Shown here one piece after another: positions 18,208 through 26,918 of a stretch of 57,108 nt of DNA. Position 1 is the stretch's first letter, and each line of letters opens with the position of its first letter. The notes beneath the pieces were generated by a model. That model saw nothing but the letters and a program-made list of their open reading frames with translations, was not told the DNA's origin and did no database searches. This DNA is from Desulfobacteraceae bacterium (GTDB lineage Bacteria; Desulfobacterota; Desulfobacteria; Desulfobacterales; Desulfosarcinaceae). Position numbers and translations under genes: made by a program. The stretch spans positions 1 to 57,108 of the forward strand of contig JAAERL010000645.1 in the NCBI GenBank assembly GCA_024230435.1, written 5' to 3'.

Positions 18208-18903
18208 ATGATCGAAAAAAGAAAATTAACCCGCCAGTGTCTGCTGTATCATTTACGTGTTTTTGATATTAGCAATTACAAATTAATTGGGCATGTCGCT
18301 GATATACATACAGAAGGTATGATGGTGCTCAGCGAGCAGCCCCAGAAAGTTGACGCCATTCATGATCTTCGGGTGGTTCTGCCTGAAGTGCTTGATGGCA
18401 AAGAGGATGTGCGCTTTAGAGGCATAGTGGTTTGGAGCGGTCTACATCCGAATACCATTTTTTACAGCTCAGGGTTTCGTGTTCAGCATATCAGTCAAGT
18501 TCATGTTGAGATCATTAAAATGTTGATAGATCGATATGGCTTCAAAGATATCTTTAACAATGCGGCTGTTGGTTTTTACCGGGGCATCGAAGGTTATAAT
18601 TGTGCTCAATCGATTATGAGGGCATATCATAAACTCTTTGATTATAAAAAAGACGTGGTGGAAGAGTTTGCGGCTCACGGCTCCGGCAATGCTCCCGGAG
18701 GAATGTGCGGCGCCTTGTATGCAACCCTTCGCCTGGTCAACGATCCCATCATTGAAAAGCGCATCATTTCGACATTCATGAAGGAGGTCGGGGCAACCTT
18801 GTGTGATGAAATTTTCGCTTTGGGGCGTCTATCCTGCGCCGGGTGCATATATACCGCATCATCTATTTTACAGAGTTTTTTGCAGTGGCAACACCAATAT
18901 TGA
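18208..18903 (+). CDS. PilZ domain fused to C_GCAxxG_C_C redox domain
   Basis: This 231-aa protein joins two known modules. The N-terminal PilZ domain (about 1-110) opens with EKRKLTRQ, a relaxed RxxxR motif for cyclic-di-GMP phosphate contacts, and has VADIHTEGMMV in place of the usual DxSxxG. The C-terminal part (about 118-231) fits the C_GCAxxG_C_C family: C132 in YNCAQS, GGMCGA with C167, C199, and SCAGC (C210, C213). That family is thought to bind a metal or act in redox chemistry and is common in anaerobes. The start at ATG 18208 is preferred because the 28 upstream codons lie outside both domains; no strong ribosome site is visible. A cyclic-di-GMP controlled redox function is inference. 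Confidence 0.75.
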   Translation: MIEKRKLTRQCLLYHLRVFDISNYKLIGHVADIHTEGMMVLSEQPQKVDAIHDLRVVLPEVLDGKEDVRFRGIVVWSGLHPNTIFYSSGFRVQHISQVHVEIIKMLIDRYGFKDIFNNAAVGFYRGIEGYNCAQSIMRAYHKLFDYKKDVVEEFAAHGSGNAPGGMCGALYATLRLVNDPIIEKRIISTFMKEVGATLCDEIFALGRLSCAGCIYTASSILQSFLQWQHQY

Positions 18904-18935
18904 TTGTTCAAGGCATGCAAATCGGTCTGCTGGCC

Positions 18936-18955
18936 GCCTGACACGGGGGTCAGGC
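18936..18955. terminator. Hairpin between convergent genes
   Basis: GCCTGA and TCAGGC form a 6-bp stem with an 8-base G-rich loop, placed between the convergent ends of the PilZ fusion and deaD and overlapping the deaD stop codon. There is no T run on either side, so it may only pause or protect transcript ends. Confidence 0.35.
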
Positions 18956-20602
18956 CCGCTTTACCGCGATAAGCCGTTTTCCGATCCGATAGGATTTGGT
19001 CTGGGCTAATACTTTGCTGATCAAGTCTTTTGGAATGTCCACGAGGGTATGCCTGCCCTGAATGCTGATTTTACCGAAACAGCGGCCAGGTATGCCAGTA
19101 TGGCGCGAGAGGCTGCCAACGACATGGTTAACTTGCACGCCGTCCGTCTTGCCGGTGTTCAAAGAAAGTCTCACCATATCCTTTTCATGAGAATTTTTTT
19201 CATATTTTTGCCCCACTTGTTTTTTCCGCCATTTATTGTCTGAATACTCTTTTTTTATTCTTTTTTGTTTTTTGCCTGATAGTTTTATTTCGCCAATGGG
19301 GGCAATGGGACGTTGCTTTTCATCAATCCGGGCCAGTTTTAAGGCTACGGCGGCAATTTCAGTCAAATCGTGCCCTTGATCCAAAAGCTTGCTGATCATC
19401 TCACGCTCCAAGTTGCACCTGCCGCGCCGCAGCCAAACCATCAGTTGGTCTGTGAACCGGTTTTGGCGGTGAAGCAGAATTTCCTGCTCGGTAGGTAATG
19501 TGCAAGAGGTGAGTTTTTGCTTGATATAGGATTCAATTTTACGCAATTGCCAACGTTCACTGGGACAAATTAAAGAAATGGCAATTCCCTTTTTGCCCGC
19601 CCGTCCGGTTCTGCCGATGCGGTGAACATAAATTTCAGGGTCCTGGGGCAGGCTGTAGTTAAAAACGTGGGAAATGTCATCTATGTCAATGCCCCTTGCC
19701 GCGACATCCGTAGCCACAAGTACCTTGATCTGGTTGGAGCGAAAACGTTCCAGTACTTGTATGCGGGCATTCTGGTTCATATCTCCGTTAAGCGCTTCGG
19801 CCGTAAAGCCGCGTTCGGTCAATTCAGCGGCTAATTCACTGGTGGCGATGCGGGTGCGGGTGAAAATCAGGGCGCTGGTGATCTGTTCCGTCTCGAAAAG
19901 GCGGGTAAGAGCGGCGCATTTATCCGATTCATTGACCATGTAATAGCGTTGTTCAACAGAATCCGCAGTGCTTTGTTTTCGTCCGATGGTAATGGTTTTC
20001 GGATTTTGCATGTAGCGTTGGGATAAACTGTGAATGGATTTGGGCAGGGTCGCGGAAAAAAAACCGGTCTGCCGCTGGGCCGGAGTTTTGCTAAGAATGG
20101 CTTCAATGTCGTCGATGAATCCCATGCTGAGCATCTCATCGGCTTCATCCAGGATAACGCTGGACAGGTTGCTGAAGTCAAGGGTCTTACGGCGCATAAG
20201 ATCTAACAGGCGGCCGGGAGTTCCCACCACAATGTCCAAGCCTTGTTTGATTCTATTGATTTGATGACTGTAGGGCTGTCCGCCGTAAACGGCCAGGCAG
20301 CGGACATTAGATCGAAATCCATATTGGCTGATAACCTCAGCCACCTGAATGGACAATTCCCGTGTAGGGGCGACTATCAGGGCTTGTATGTGAGGCCGGC
20401 CCGGTTTGAGCCGTTGCAGGATAGGCAACGCATACGCCGCTGTTTTGCCTGATCCGGTTTGAGATTGGCCAAGAATATCGTGTCCGTCCAGCATGACCGG
20501 AATGATGGCCGATTGAATGGGGGTTGGGGTTTCGTAGCCTTTTTTACAAAGGGTTTCCACCAGCCCGGGCTCGAGGCACAGCTGGTCAAAGGTATCTGTC
20601 AT
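18950..20602 (-). CDS. deaD: DEAD-box RNA helicase DeaD/CsdA
   Basis: This 550-aa enzyme unwinds structured RNA in ribosome assembly and mRNA turnover, mainly in cold. The motifs are complete: Q motif region 4-30 (TPTPIQ), Walker A SQTGSGKT at 47-54, PTREL near 80, DEAD at 152-155, SAT at 183-185 and HRIGRTGR near 325. The C-terminal 70 residues (from about MVRLSLNTGKTDGVQVNHVV) are a DbpA/CsdA-type RNA-binding domain, which separates this from RhlE. A Lys-rich linker (about 430-470) precedes it. AGGAG lies just before the ATG. A nested hairpin in the 5-prime leader may control it. Confidence 0.9.
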   Translation of the reverse strand: MTDTFDQLCLEPGLVETLCKKGYETPTPIQSAIIPVMLDGHDILGQSQTGSGKTAAYALPILQRLKPGRPHIQALIVAPTRELSIQVAEVISQYGFRSNVRCLAVYGGQPYSHQINRIKQGLDIVVGTPGRLLDLMRRKTLDFSNLSSVILDEADEMLSMGFIDDIEAILSKTPAQRQTGFFSATLPKSIHSLSQRYMQNPKTITIGRKQSTADSVEQRYYMVNESDKCAALTRLFETEQITSALIFTRTRIATSELAAELTERGFTAEALNGDMNQNARIQVLERFRSNQIKVLVATDVAARGIDIDDISHVFNYSLPQDPEIYVHRIGRTGRAGKKGIAISLICPSERWQLRKIESYIKQKLTSCTLPTEQEILLHRQNRFTDQLMVWLRRGRCNLEREMISKLLDQGHDLTEIAAVALKLARIDEKQRPIAPIGEIKLSGKKQKRIKKEYSDNKWRKKQVGQKYEKNSHEKDMVRLSLNTGKTDGVQVNHVVGSLSRHTGIPGRCFGKISIQGRHTLVDIPKDLISKVLAQTKSYRIGKRLIAVKRA

Positions 20603-20657
20603 GAGATGCTCCTGCTTGCATAATAATAAAATTTAATGGGTAAGTTACACCCGATTC

Positions 20658-20691
20658 GGGTTGAGACTGTTGTTTGTCAACAGGCCAACCC
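20658..20691 (-). promoter_or_regulatory. Nested hairpin in the deaD leader
   Basis: On the minus strand, GGGTTG pairs with CAACCC (outer 6 bp) and CTGTTG with CAACAG (inner 6 bp) around a 5-base loop. A second short palindrome, ACCCG-ATT-CGGGT, abuts it at 20648-20660. It lies 56-90 bases before the deaD start. Cold-shock helicase mRNAs often have structured leaders, so a regulatory role is plausible but inferred. Confidence 0.45.
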
Positions 20692-20868
20692 GCATTTGCA
20701 GGCATGAGCATATCTGTTGCAACTTCCACGTCCCTAAACTAATCGTCATTAATAATTTGGCCGATTCAAAATTAAATCGGTCAAACCGGTTTAACACACT
20801 GGCAGTTTATGTCAAAAAGAAAATATGATTGTAATCCGGCAAAATTTTTAAGCAGTATTATTTTCTCC

Positions 20869-20905
20869 CAACCCAAAGGCCCGCGCAAAGCGGACTTTTG
20901 GGTTG
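20869..20905 (-). terminator. Strong hairpin after the small secreted peptide gene
   Basis: CAACCCAAAAGTCCGC and GCGGGCCTTTGGGTTG form a stem of about 16 bp with a 5-base loop. It begins 16 bases past the stop of the 50-aa peptide gene on the minus strand. No T run follows, so it may be an RNA-stabilising end as much as a terminator. Confidence 0.5.
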
Positions 20906-20920
20906 AATTTCAGCGTTATA

Positions 20921-21073
20921 TTAAAGGTCGCCGCCTGTTTCAATTTCCTGAAATCGTTGAGCATCTATTTTTTCACCACGGTGGTGATAGTAATCACCTG
21001 CGCTGGCGACCGATACGGCAAAAATTGCTGTTATGGCGAAAATGATGCTTATTTTTTTGAGTAAATTTTTCAT
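20921..21073 (-). CDS. Small secreted peptide, 50 aa
   Basis: This short minus-strand gene starts at ATG 21071-21073 behind a strong AGGGGGGA ribosome site. It encodes a classical signal peptide: MKNLLKKISI, then a hydrophobic core ending in VASAG, with likely cleavage after residue 25 (ASA). The mature part is only about 25 residues, DYYHHRGEKIDAQRFQEIET and five more, with a YYHHRG cluster that could bind metal. I do not recognise a family. A plus-strand frame over the same bases is its shadow. It is followed by a strong hairpin and lies alone between GAPDH and deaD, so it is probably its own transcript. Function is unknown. Confidence 0.65.
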   Translation of the reverse strand: MKNLLKKISIIFAITAIFAVSVASAGDYYHHRGEKIDAQRFQEIETGGDL

Positions 21074-21242
21074 GGCGTCCCCCCTGAGTAAAAAGTTTTA
21101 TTTTTATAGTTTTTGTTGGACTTGCTTCAAGAGTCGCCAGCAGGCGATGATCCTTACAGTCGAAAAAAAAAATGATGATTATTTGTCTTTCGCTTAAGAT
21201 TATCCAGCGAAAACGCCTGGTAAGGGGGCAGTCACCGGTAGT

Positions 21243-21321
21243 CTATAGAGTTCCTGGAAAGAGTCCTGGAAGCATGAAATCCGGCACAATAACGGTATAT
21301 TCGAATCTTCCAAGACCCTTA
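21243..21321. repeat. Fragment of palindromic repeat, family B (copy B4)
   Basis: The stretch CCGGCACAATAACG followed by ATCTTCCAAGACCCTTA matches the right end of copy B2 (near 42242-42283) with few changes. Only this end is convincing. It touches the stop codon of the GAPDH gene. Confidence 0.45.
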
Positions 21322-22569
21322 CATTAATTCGGCCACCGAAACCGTTCGGTCGCCAAGTATGTTGACGTAGCTTCCCATTTCATTGTCATACCAGCCATAA
21401 ATCACCGCCTGGGTCACCTGGGGGCGAATGATGGTGCTTTTCAAATGTGTTAAAAGCGATTCGTCAATGGCGGGTACGTTGGCAAGATCAATGGTCAGCT
21501 CTGCGGTTCGTGTGTGAGTCTCATGAGCCTCAATGATGGCGGCGGATTTCGGGTAGCCGATAATATCGAAAGATACATTTTGCTCTGCACTGCAGACCAG
21601 GTAACCGTTGGGATCATTGGCAGCGGCTTCGGAGTAAATACTGTTGATTGCCTCACGGGTCACGGACCGTCCAGAAGGACCTTCCTGTATGCTTAAAACC
21701 AGGATAATCAGAGAACCGGTACTAACCGGAACCCGTACTGATTCGGCGATAAAACCGATATGAGACATTTGCGGAATGACCAGGGCCAGCGCTTTGGCAG
21801 CACCTGTTGTTGTCAGGATGATGTTGTTCATGATGCTGCGGTTTTTACGTAAATCCTTTTTTCCGGCTTTTGGCAGCCGGTCAAGGACTTGTTGGGAACC
21901 TGTCGCAGCGTGGACAGTCGCCATCGATGCGGACAAGATACGCTGGCCGCCAAAGGCGTTTAATAAGGGCTTGAACATATGGGCCAGGCAGGTGGTGGTG
22001 CAGGAAGCATTGGAAATAAATTTATGTTTTCGGGGATCAAAGTCGTTTTCATTAATACCCATCACAGTTGTTACAGCATTCTCGGGCATTGAAAGGTCTT
22101 CATGTTTGATTTTAAACGGCGCTGATACAATGATTTTTTCCGCCCCGGCGACTATGTGTCCCCTTAATGTGTTTTTTGAGTTCTGTGCAAAATCGGTTGG
22201 GTCAAGAAATTGACCGGTGGTTTCCACCACCAGCCGGACGTGGTGTCCGCGCCAATCAATGGTTTCCGGATTGCGGGAATCTTGAAGGAAATAGACCTTG
22301 ATGCCGTTGATAAACATGCTGTTTTCATCATAATTGATATTTTCTACCACCGGGCTGGCGCAGTATCCGTGTAAAAACGTGTGCAGTTGACCGTAAGTTG
22401 AGTCGCGTTGGAGATAATGGGCGATATCGGCTAAGCTGGTTCCTGTTTGCCGCCCGATGTTAACGACAATTTGTTTGAAATATTTGCGGCCTACATGATG
22501 CCATAAGGTCAGTTTGCCAATTCTTCCAAATCCGTTTATTCCTAATACTCGGATAGTGTTTTGAGGCAT
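21319..22569 (-). CDS. Glyceraldehyde-3-phosphate dehydrogenase, type I family
   Basis: This 416-aa enzyme oxidises glyceraldehyde-3-phosphate to 1,3-bisphosphoglycerate. It has the nucleotide-binding INGFGRIG motif at 10-17, the catalytic cysteine in SNASCTTTCLAH (about 187-198), the catalytic His in TVHAATGSQ, and the C-terminal signature WYDNEMGSYVN. It is about 80 residues longer than typical GapA. The residue after the second strand, usually Asp in NAD-specific enzymes (VAIND), is replaced: the chain reads VVNIGRQTGTS, and the Arg could contact an NADP phosphate. A YLQRDSTYG stretch replaces the usual KYDSVHG. It is downstream of the PEP-binding gene on the same strand with 80 bases between, so the two may be co-transcribed. 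Confidence 0.85.
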   Translation of the reverse strand: MPQNTIRVLGINGFGRIGKLTLWHHVGRKYFKQIVVNIGRQTGTSLADIAHYLQRDSTYGQLHTFLHGYCASPVVENINYDENSMFINGIKVYFLQDSRNPETIDWRGHHVRLVVETTGQFLDPTDFAQNSKNTLRGHIVAGAEKIIVSAPFKIKHEDLSMPENAVTTVMGINENDFDPRKHKFISNASCTTTCLAHMFKPLLNAFGGQRILSASMATVHAATGSQQVLDRLPKAGKKDLRKNRSIMNNIILTTTGAAKALALVIPQMSHIGFIAESVRVPVSTGSLIILVLSIQEGPSGRSVTREAINSIYSEAAANDPNGYLVCSAEQNVSFDIIGYPKSAAIIEAHETHTRTAELTIDLANVPAIDESLLTHLKSTIIRPQVTQAVIYGWYDNEMGSYVNILGDRTVSVAELM

Positions 22570-22604
22570 AAGGCGCTCCTTTATCTTTTATACCGGCAAA
22601 GACT

Positions 22605-22625
22605 CCTTGCTTCGCGTAGCGAAAG
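22605..22625. promoter_or_regulatory. Short hairpin between the PEP-binding gene and GAPDH
   Basis: GCTTCGC and GCGAAAGC around GTA form a short stem in the 80-base gap. It may be an internal pause or processing site; there is no T run. Confidence 0.3.
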
Positions 22626-22649
22626 CGGCGGAGCAGTCGCTGGAATAGA

Positions 22650-25600
22650 TCAAATAGCTTCCTCTATTTTCAGTTGTCCTTCATAAACAGATCCTTCCCT
22701 TCCGTCTATACTGATATAATGGCCTGAAGATAAACGTTTATTGGCAAAAACAACAGTTCGGTTGGCTTCATCGCAGATCAGGTTCGCGCAGCCCACCACG
22801 CAGGTTTTGCCCAGCTGGTGGGCTACAACTGAAGCATGGGAGGTAACCCCGCCCCGCGCCGTCAAAAGTCCGTCGGTTGCAAAAATTTCTTTGATATCAT
22901 CGGGCACCGTGTCTCCGCGTACAAGAATCAGTGGGATTTTTGGCTCTTGTGTACGCCAGTAATCCACTTCATCAAGACCAAAGACCAGGCGGCCGCTCAT
23001 GGCGCCTCCGCTGACGCCTATACCGTGCCCGAGATAGTTGGCTTGTTTTTTCTGTACAGGATCAAATGCAAGGACGCGTTTGCTTTCCCGGATGGACATA
23101 TCCCTGGTTTGCAGCAAATAAAGGTCGTTGACTCTGGGGCTCTCAAAGGTGAATTCCAGCTCCTGGGGACTCCAGCCTTTATGATAAACAAGGGTTTGGG
23201 CAAATTCGAGTAAGGCGTGATAGATGTTGGGAAAGTGTGTTTCCAGTGTAATGTCGGTTTCCCGCGTTTCAATTTCCTGTTGTTTAATTGAAATGGGCAG
23301 GGTCTGCACCAGGCCGGCAACGACGTCTTCTCCTTGATTGCCCAAAGTAAAATCGCCCCACAGGCTCAAGCTTTCACCGGACCAGCGCGGGTTGTGGGTA
23401 AAGATCACACCCGAACCCGAAAGTTGGGAAAGATTTCCAAAGACCATCACTTGTATGGTGACTGCGGTTCCCCAATCGTCGGATATACCCATAATTGTCC
23501 GGTAGGTTTTTGCTTTGGATGAATGCCAGGAGTTCATTACCGAATTAATGGTTTGATAGAGCTGTTGTCTCGGATCGGAGGGAATCTGGTGTCCATCGTC
23601 CTGAATACGTTTTTTATAGGTCAGGGCAACCTGCTTCATCTGGTCCCCGGAAAATCCTCTTTTTAACGGGATACCCAGCTTTTGTTTGAAATCGCCTATG
23701 ATGGCGTCGAAATCATCACGTTTAAGGTCTAATGACATGCCATAACATTGTAAAAAACGACGGTAATTATCCCAGGCAAACCAAGTATTGGCGCTTTTAC
23801 CGGCTAATCCCTGGGCAATGGATTCATTCATACCTACATTTAAAAAGCTATCCATCATGCCCGGTTGAGAAATCGATGATCCGCTGCGCACGGAAAAGAT
23901 CAAAGGGTTGCCCGGATCGCCAAAACGCTTGCCGGTGATTTGCTCCAGCTCTTTGATGTGCTGCTCTAACTTTTCCCTGAAATTTTCATTGGCTGGCGGA
24001 AACGAGTCGATGATCTCGCGGCATCGGAATACTTCCGTTGTAATGATGAAAGCGGGCGGTATGCTCATATTAAGTTCTTTGAGCTTGAGCATGTTCAAGC
24101 CTTTGTTTCCCAGGTAGATTATGCCGCCTGTCAGAGTATTTGGTTTTTGCAGGGACATAATTGCCCGCTGGGGATCATAATTGAGCAAAAGCAGTAATTT
24201 TTGCTTTGGCAGTTTGCTGGATTGATTATACAAGGTGTTTTGAATACGGCTCAAGTACAGGTCCAGTTGCTGCAAACCCAAAGCGGTGGCCAAACGGTCA
24301 CGGAAGAAAATTTCCAATGTCCTGTGGCGCAGTTTTTCCGTTTCAATGGGGCCGTTGGCCGGATGAAATTTTTCGCTGATCCGGTCAGCGGGAAGCTGAG
24401 CCAGGATGCGGGTTAAATGATCACCGTGTATATTGCTAAAAAAGTCAGTGATGATATTTTTTACACTTTGTGAAAAACCTTTAAAAATATCAAGATATTG
24501 GGTAAAGCTGAATCCACGGATTTCAAGCGAAATGGACAGCATGTCCAGTTGAAGCTGCATTTCAGCCGAATTAATTCCATCGATTTGCAGAGCTTTATTA
24601 AAGATAGCCAGATGATTATAGATCTGGTTACAGGTGGCTTTGGTGATCAGGCTAAGGTCAATGCTGTTGACCAAATCTTCCAGCATTACATTGACCAGGG
24701 CTTCGAGCCGCAAGGTAAGGCCCATGGCATCGAATTTGAGTTCCTGGTAGCTGCCGTACATAGAAGGGATGTCCACCGTAAAATGACGTTTTTTATAAAT
24801 ATCTTCGCGTATTTCATAGGTGTGGTCAGACAAAATGATAGCTTTTAATAACTCAAGATAATCTAGCAATTTATGCAGTTTCGTGTTCGAATCGGTTTCA
24901 TCCAGGATCTGGATTAAACGGTCAAGTTCAGGAAACGAGTCTGGCGAAAGATTTTCAATATAGTGCCGCAAATTCAGAAAATTTAAATTATATTTGATGT
25001 TTAATTGCTTGTAGAATTCGGCAAAAAGCGCCACGCGGCGGCGGTCTGTTTCATCACCGGCCTTTGCTTGCTCAATGCAGTTTTCAAGCTCTTTTTCAGG
25101 TAAATTTAATAAATCCTGAGGCAAATTCATTCCGTTATTGTGCAAGGAATGAATCACGTTATGAACACCATCGATGAAAGGGCCATGTTGCTCGACCTGT
25201 TCATAAATATCAGGGGGCAGGAAAGGGGCCAGGCGGTTTTTATCCTTGGTGGACCAGAAATGCAGGACCGCTTCCATAAAGTGAAGAACGCGGTTGCTGC
25301 CTTCTACATGGCTTTGCTTGCGCAGAAAATGAATCAGGACATCCCGCCGATAGCAAATTTCATCTATCCCGGTTGAAATTTCACGCAATTGCCCCTCGGC
25401 GCCGATGTCATTGAAATATACAGGCAGCAGACGCGCCAATTGTTTTGTCAGGTTATATACGGGGGCGATATCGCCGTTAAGAAACCGAGTGATATCGCGG
25501 CCGAAAAGATCCGTATCACGGATGAAAACCCCGCTGACCGACAAATGAATAATCAGATTTGAAAGCAATCGGGTTGAGCGTTTAGGGCCTAGCTCAATCA

Positions 25601-26831
25601 GCTTCATCCAGGTACGGATATTGTGGATATGAGCGTTGTTGAGCTTTATCTGCCAATCGTTGCCTATTCCGGTGATCATGGGCGCTTGAAATTCTATGTT
25701 GATTACCGCATTGATGAATTTATCGATAAGCGGACCGTTATTGGTTTTATAGATTCCCTGGCCCATGGTGTGAACGCACATAAGGGCTGTACAGGGATAT
25801 TTGCTTACTCTTCGTTTAAGAAAAGAAAAGGTTCTATGAACCAGGGCGCCCACCTGGCGGGGGGCCTGATTGGCAATCAGCCATTGCATCGCACGGTTAA
25901 TTCTCCTGAGCGTGTCTTCGTGGATGATACTCAGCGCGTCCAGATGCATAAGGTGAAACAAAAACAAAATTTTCCACTGGTGGCCAAGGGCATTTTCACC
26001 GCCGATTTCCAGTAGTTTTTGTGGCAAGTGACGATAGTGCTCCACCATATCGTCATGGTGGGTCAGTTCCAACAAGCATCGAACCGTATCAATGGATTCT
26101 GATTTTTTTTTCTCTTCGATTTCTTTGGTCTGTTTGTATTGTTCCCGGAGCGTTTTATGGACAACCGATGAAAAAATGTGTTGCATGCCTGGCGGGATTT
26201 CTTCTATTGACGCCTCGGCCACAAACCAGAGCAATGGGTCTGTTTGTTCCAGCCAATAAATATGGCTGTATTTTAAACTGCGAATCAGAAACCGGTTCAG
26301 GGCTTTAAAGTTCGTTATCGTTTCTGCGTGCAATTCAACGGTATCTGCAGCCAGGCGTTTAACCGAATAATAACTTCTCACAAACAAGCTAAAGGTTTTA
26401 TCCGGCTGTTTATTGATCCAATCAAGGCGGGAATTAACCAGAGGAATAAATTCGGGAATTTTATCTTCCGCTGTTTTGACGATTTTCTGCAAAAACACAA
26501 TGAGGTTATCGGCTGCATCTATTTTAATCTGGGGATCAGCCGTATCGGTCAGAGCCAGGGCAAACAAATCCATGAGCCGGGCCGCGGCTTCCGGGCCGCG
26601 GGGATGCTGTTTCATCATGTGAAAGTAGCCTAAGGCATAGCCGCGTGCGCCTTCGACAATGACGCGCCAGTTTTTAAATGGGTGGGAAACTTCTTTAAGA
26701 AATGTCTCCAATCCGGATAGCAGACCATAGTATCCCGACATAACTTCTTGTAAACAGGAATATTTCGGATCGATATCCACATCAACCCGGGTTGTTGCCA
26801 GATTGACTTCAAGGGCAGTGGATTTAATCAT
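22650..26831 (-). CDS. Large PEP/pyruvate-binding protein, PPDK-like
   Basis: This 1393-aa protein has a long N-terminal helical region (about 1-880) of unknown function. It is followed by a PPDK/PEP-synthase nucleotide-binding domain (from about 880: GGIIYLGNKGLNMLKLKEL, then FSVRSGSSISQPGMMDSFLN) and a PEP-utilising mobile domain with the phosphorylated His in GGVTSHASVVAHQLGK (about 1330). The TIM-barrel PEP/pyruvate domain that completes PPDK, PpsA or enzyme I is absent, so it cannot be an ordinary pyruvate phosphate dikinase. The family alternative is a dikinase-type phosphotransferase acting on another acceptor. CAGGAG precedes the ATG. Neighbouring GAPDH hints at central carbon metabolism. 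Confidence 0.75.
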   Translation of the reverse strand: MIKSTALEVNLATTRVDVDIDPKYSCLQEVMSGYYGLLSGLETFLKEVSHPFKNWRVIVEGARGYALGYFHMMKQHPRGPEAAARLMDLFALALTDTADPQIKIDAADNLIVFLQKIVKTAEDKIPEFIPLVNSRLDWINKQPDKTFSLFVRSYYSVKRLAADTVELHAETITNFKALNRFLIRSLKYSHIYWLEQTDPLLWFVAEASIEEIPPGMQHIFSSVVHKTLREQYKQTKEIEEKKKSESIDTVRCLLELTHHDDMVEHYRHLPQKLLEIGGENALGHQWKILFLFHLMHLDALSIIHEDTLRRINRAMQWLIANQAPRQVGALVHRTFSFLKRRVSKYPCTALMCVHTMGQGIYKTNNGPLIDKFINAVINIEFQAPMITGIGNDWQIKLNNAHIHNIRTWMKLIELGPKRSTRLLSNLIIHLSVSGVFIRDTDLFGRDITRFLNGDIAPVYNLTKQLARLLPVYFNDIGAEGQLREISTGIDEICYRRDVLIHFLRKQSHVEGSNRVLHFMEAVLHFWSTKDKNRLAPFLPPDIYEQVEQHGPFIDGVHNVIHSLHNNGMNLPQDLLNLPEKELENCIEQAKAGDETDRRRVALFAEFYKQLNIKYNLNFLNLRHYIENLSPDSFPELDRLIQILDETDSNTKLHKLLDYLELLKAIILSDHTYEIREDIYKKRHFTVDIPSMYGSYQELKFDAMGLTLRLEALVNVMLEDLVNSIDLSLITKATCNQIYNHLAIFNKALQIDGINSAEMQLQLDMLSISLEIRGFSFTQYLDIFKGFSQSVKNIITDFFSNIHGDHLTRILAQLPADRISEKFHPANGPIETEKLRHRTLEIFFRDRLATALGLQQLDLYLSRIQNTLYNQSSKLPKQKLLLLLNYDPQRAIMSLQKPNTLTGGIIYLGNKGLNMLKLKELNMSIPPAFIITTEVFRCREIIDSFPPANENFREKLEQHIKELEQITGKRFGDPGNPLIFSVRSGSSISQPGMMDSFLNVGMNESIAQGLAGKSANTWFAWDNYRRFLQCYGMSLDLKRDDFDAIIGDFKQKLGIPLKRGFSGDQMKQVALTYKKRIQDDGHQIPSDPRQQLYQTINSVMNSWHSSKAKTYRTIMGISDDWGTAVTIQVMVFGNLSQLSGSGVIFTHNPRWSGESLSLWGDFTLGNQGEDVVAGLVQTLPISIKQQEIETRETDITLETHFPNIYHALLEFAQTLVYHKGWSPQELEFTFESPRVNDLYLLQTRDMSIRESKRVLAFDPVQKKQANYLGHGIGVSGGAMSGRLVFGLDEVDYWRTQEPKIPLILVRGDTVPDDIKEIFATDGLLTARGGVTSHASVVAHQLGKTCVVGCANLICDEANRTVVFANKRLSSGHYISIDGREGSVYEGQLKIEEAI

Positions 26832-26918
26832 AATTGGCTCCTGCCGGGTAAATCAGTTCACATCTGGCCCATTGCGCAACGAACCGTTTTCAAAACTTCA
26901 AACCGTAGGCAAACAGGT

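Noticed and set aside
20809-21045. 78-codon plus-strand frame
   Set aside because: It covers the hairpin and the minus-strand 50-aa secreted peptide, which has a far better ribosome site and signal peptide.
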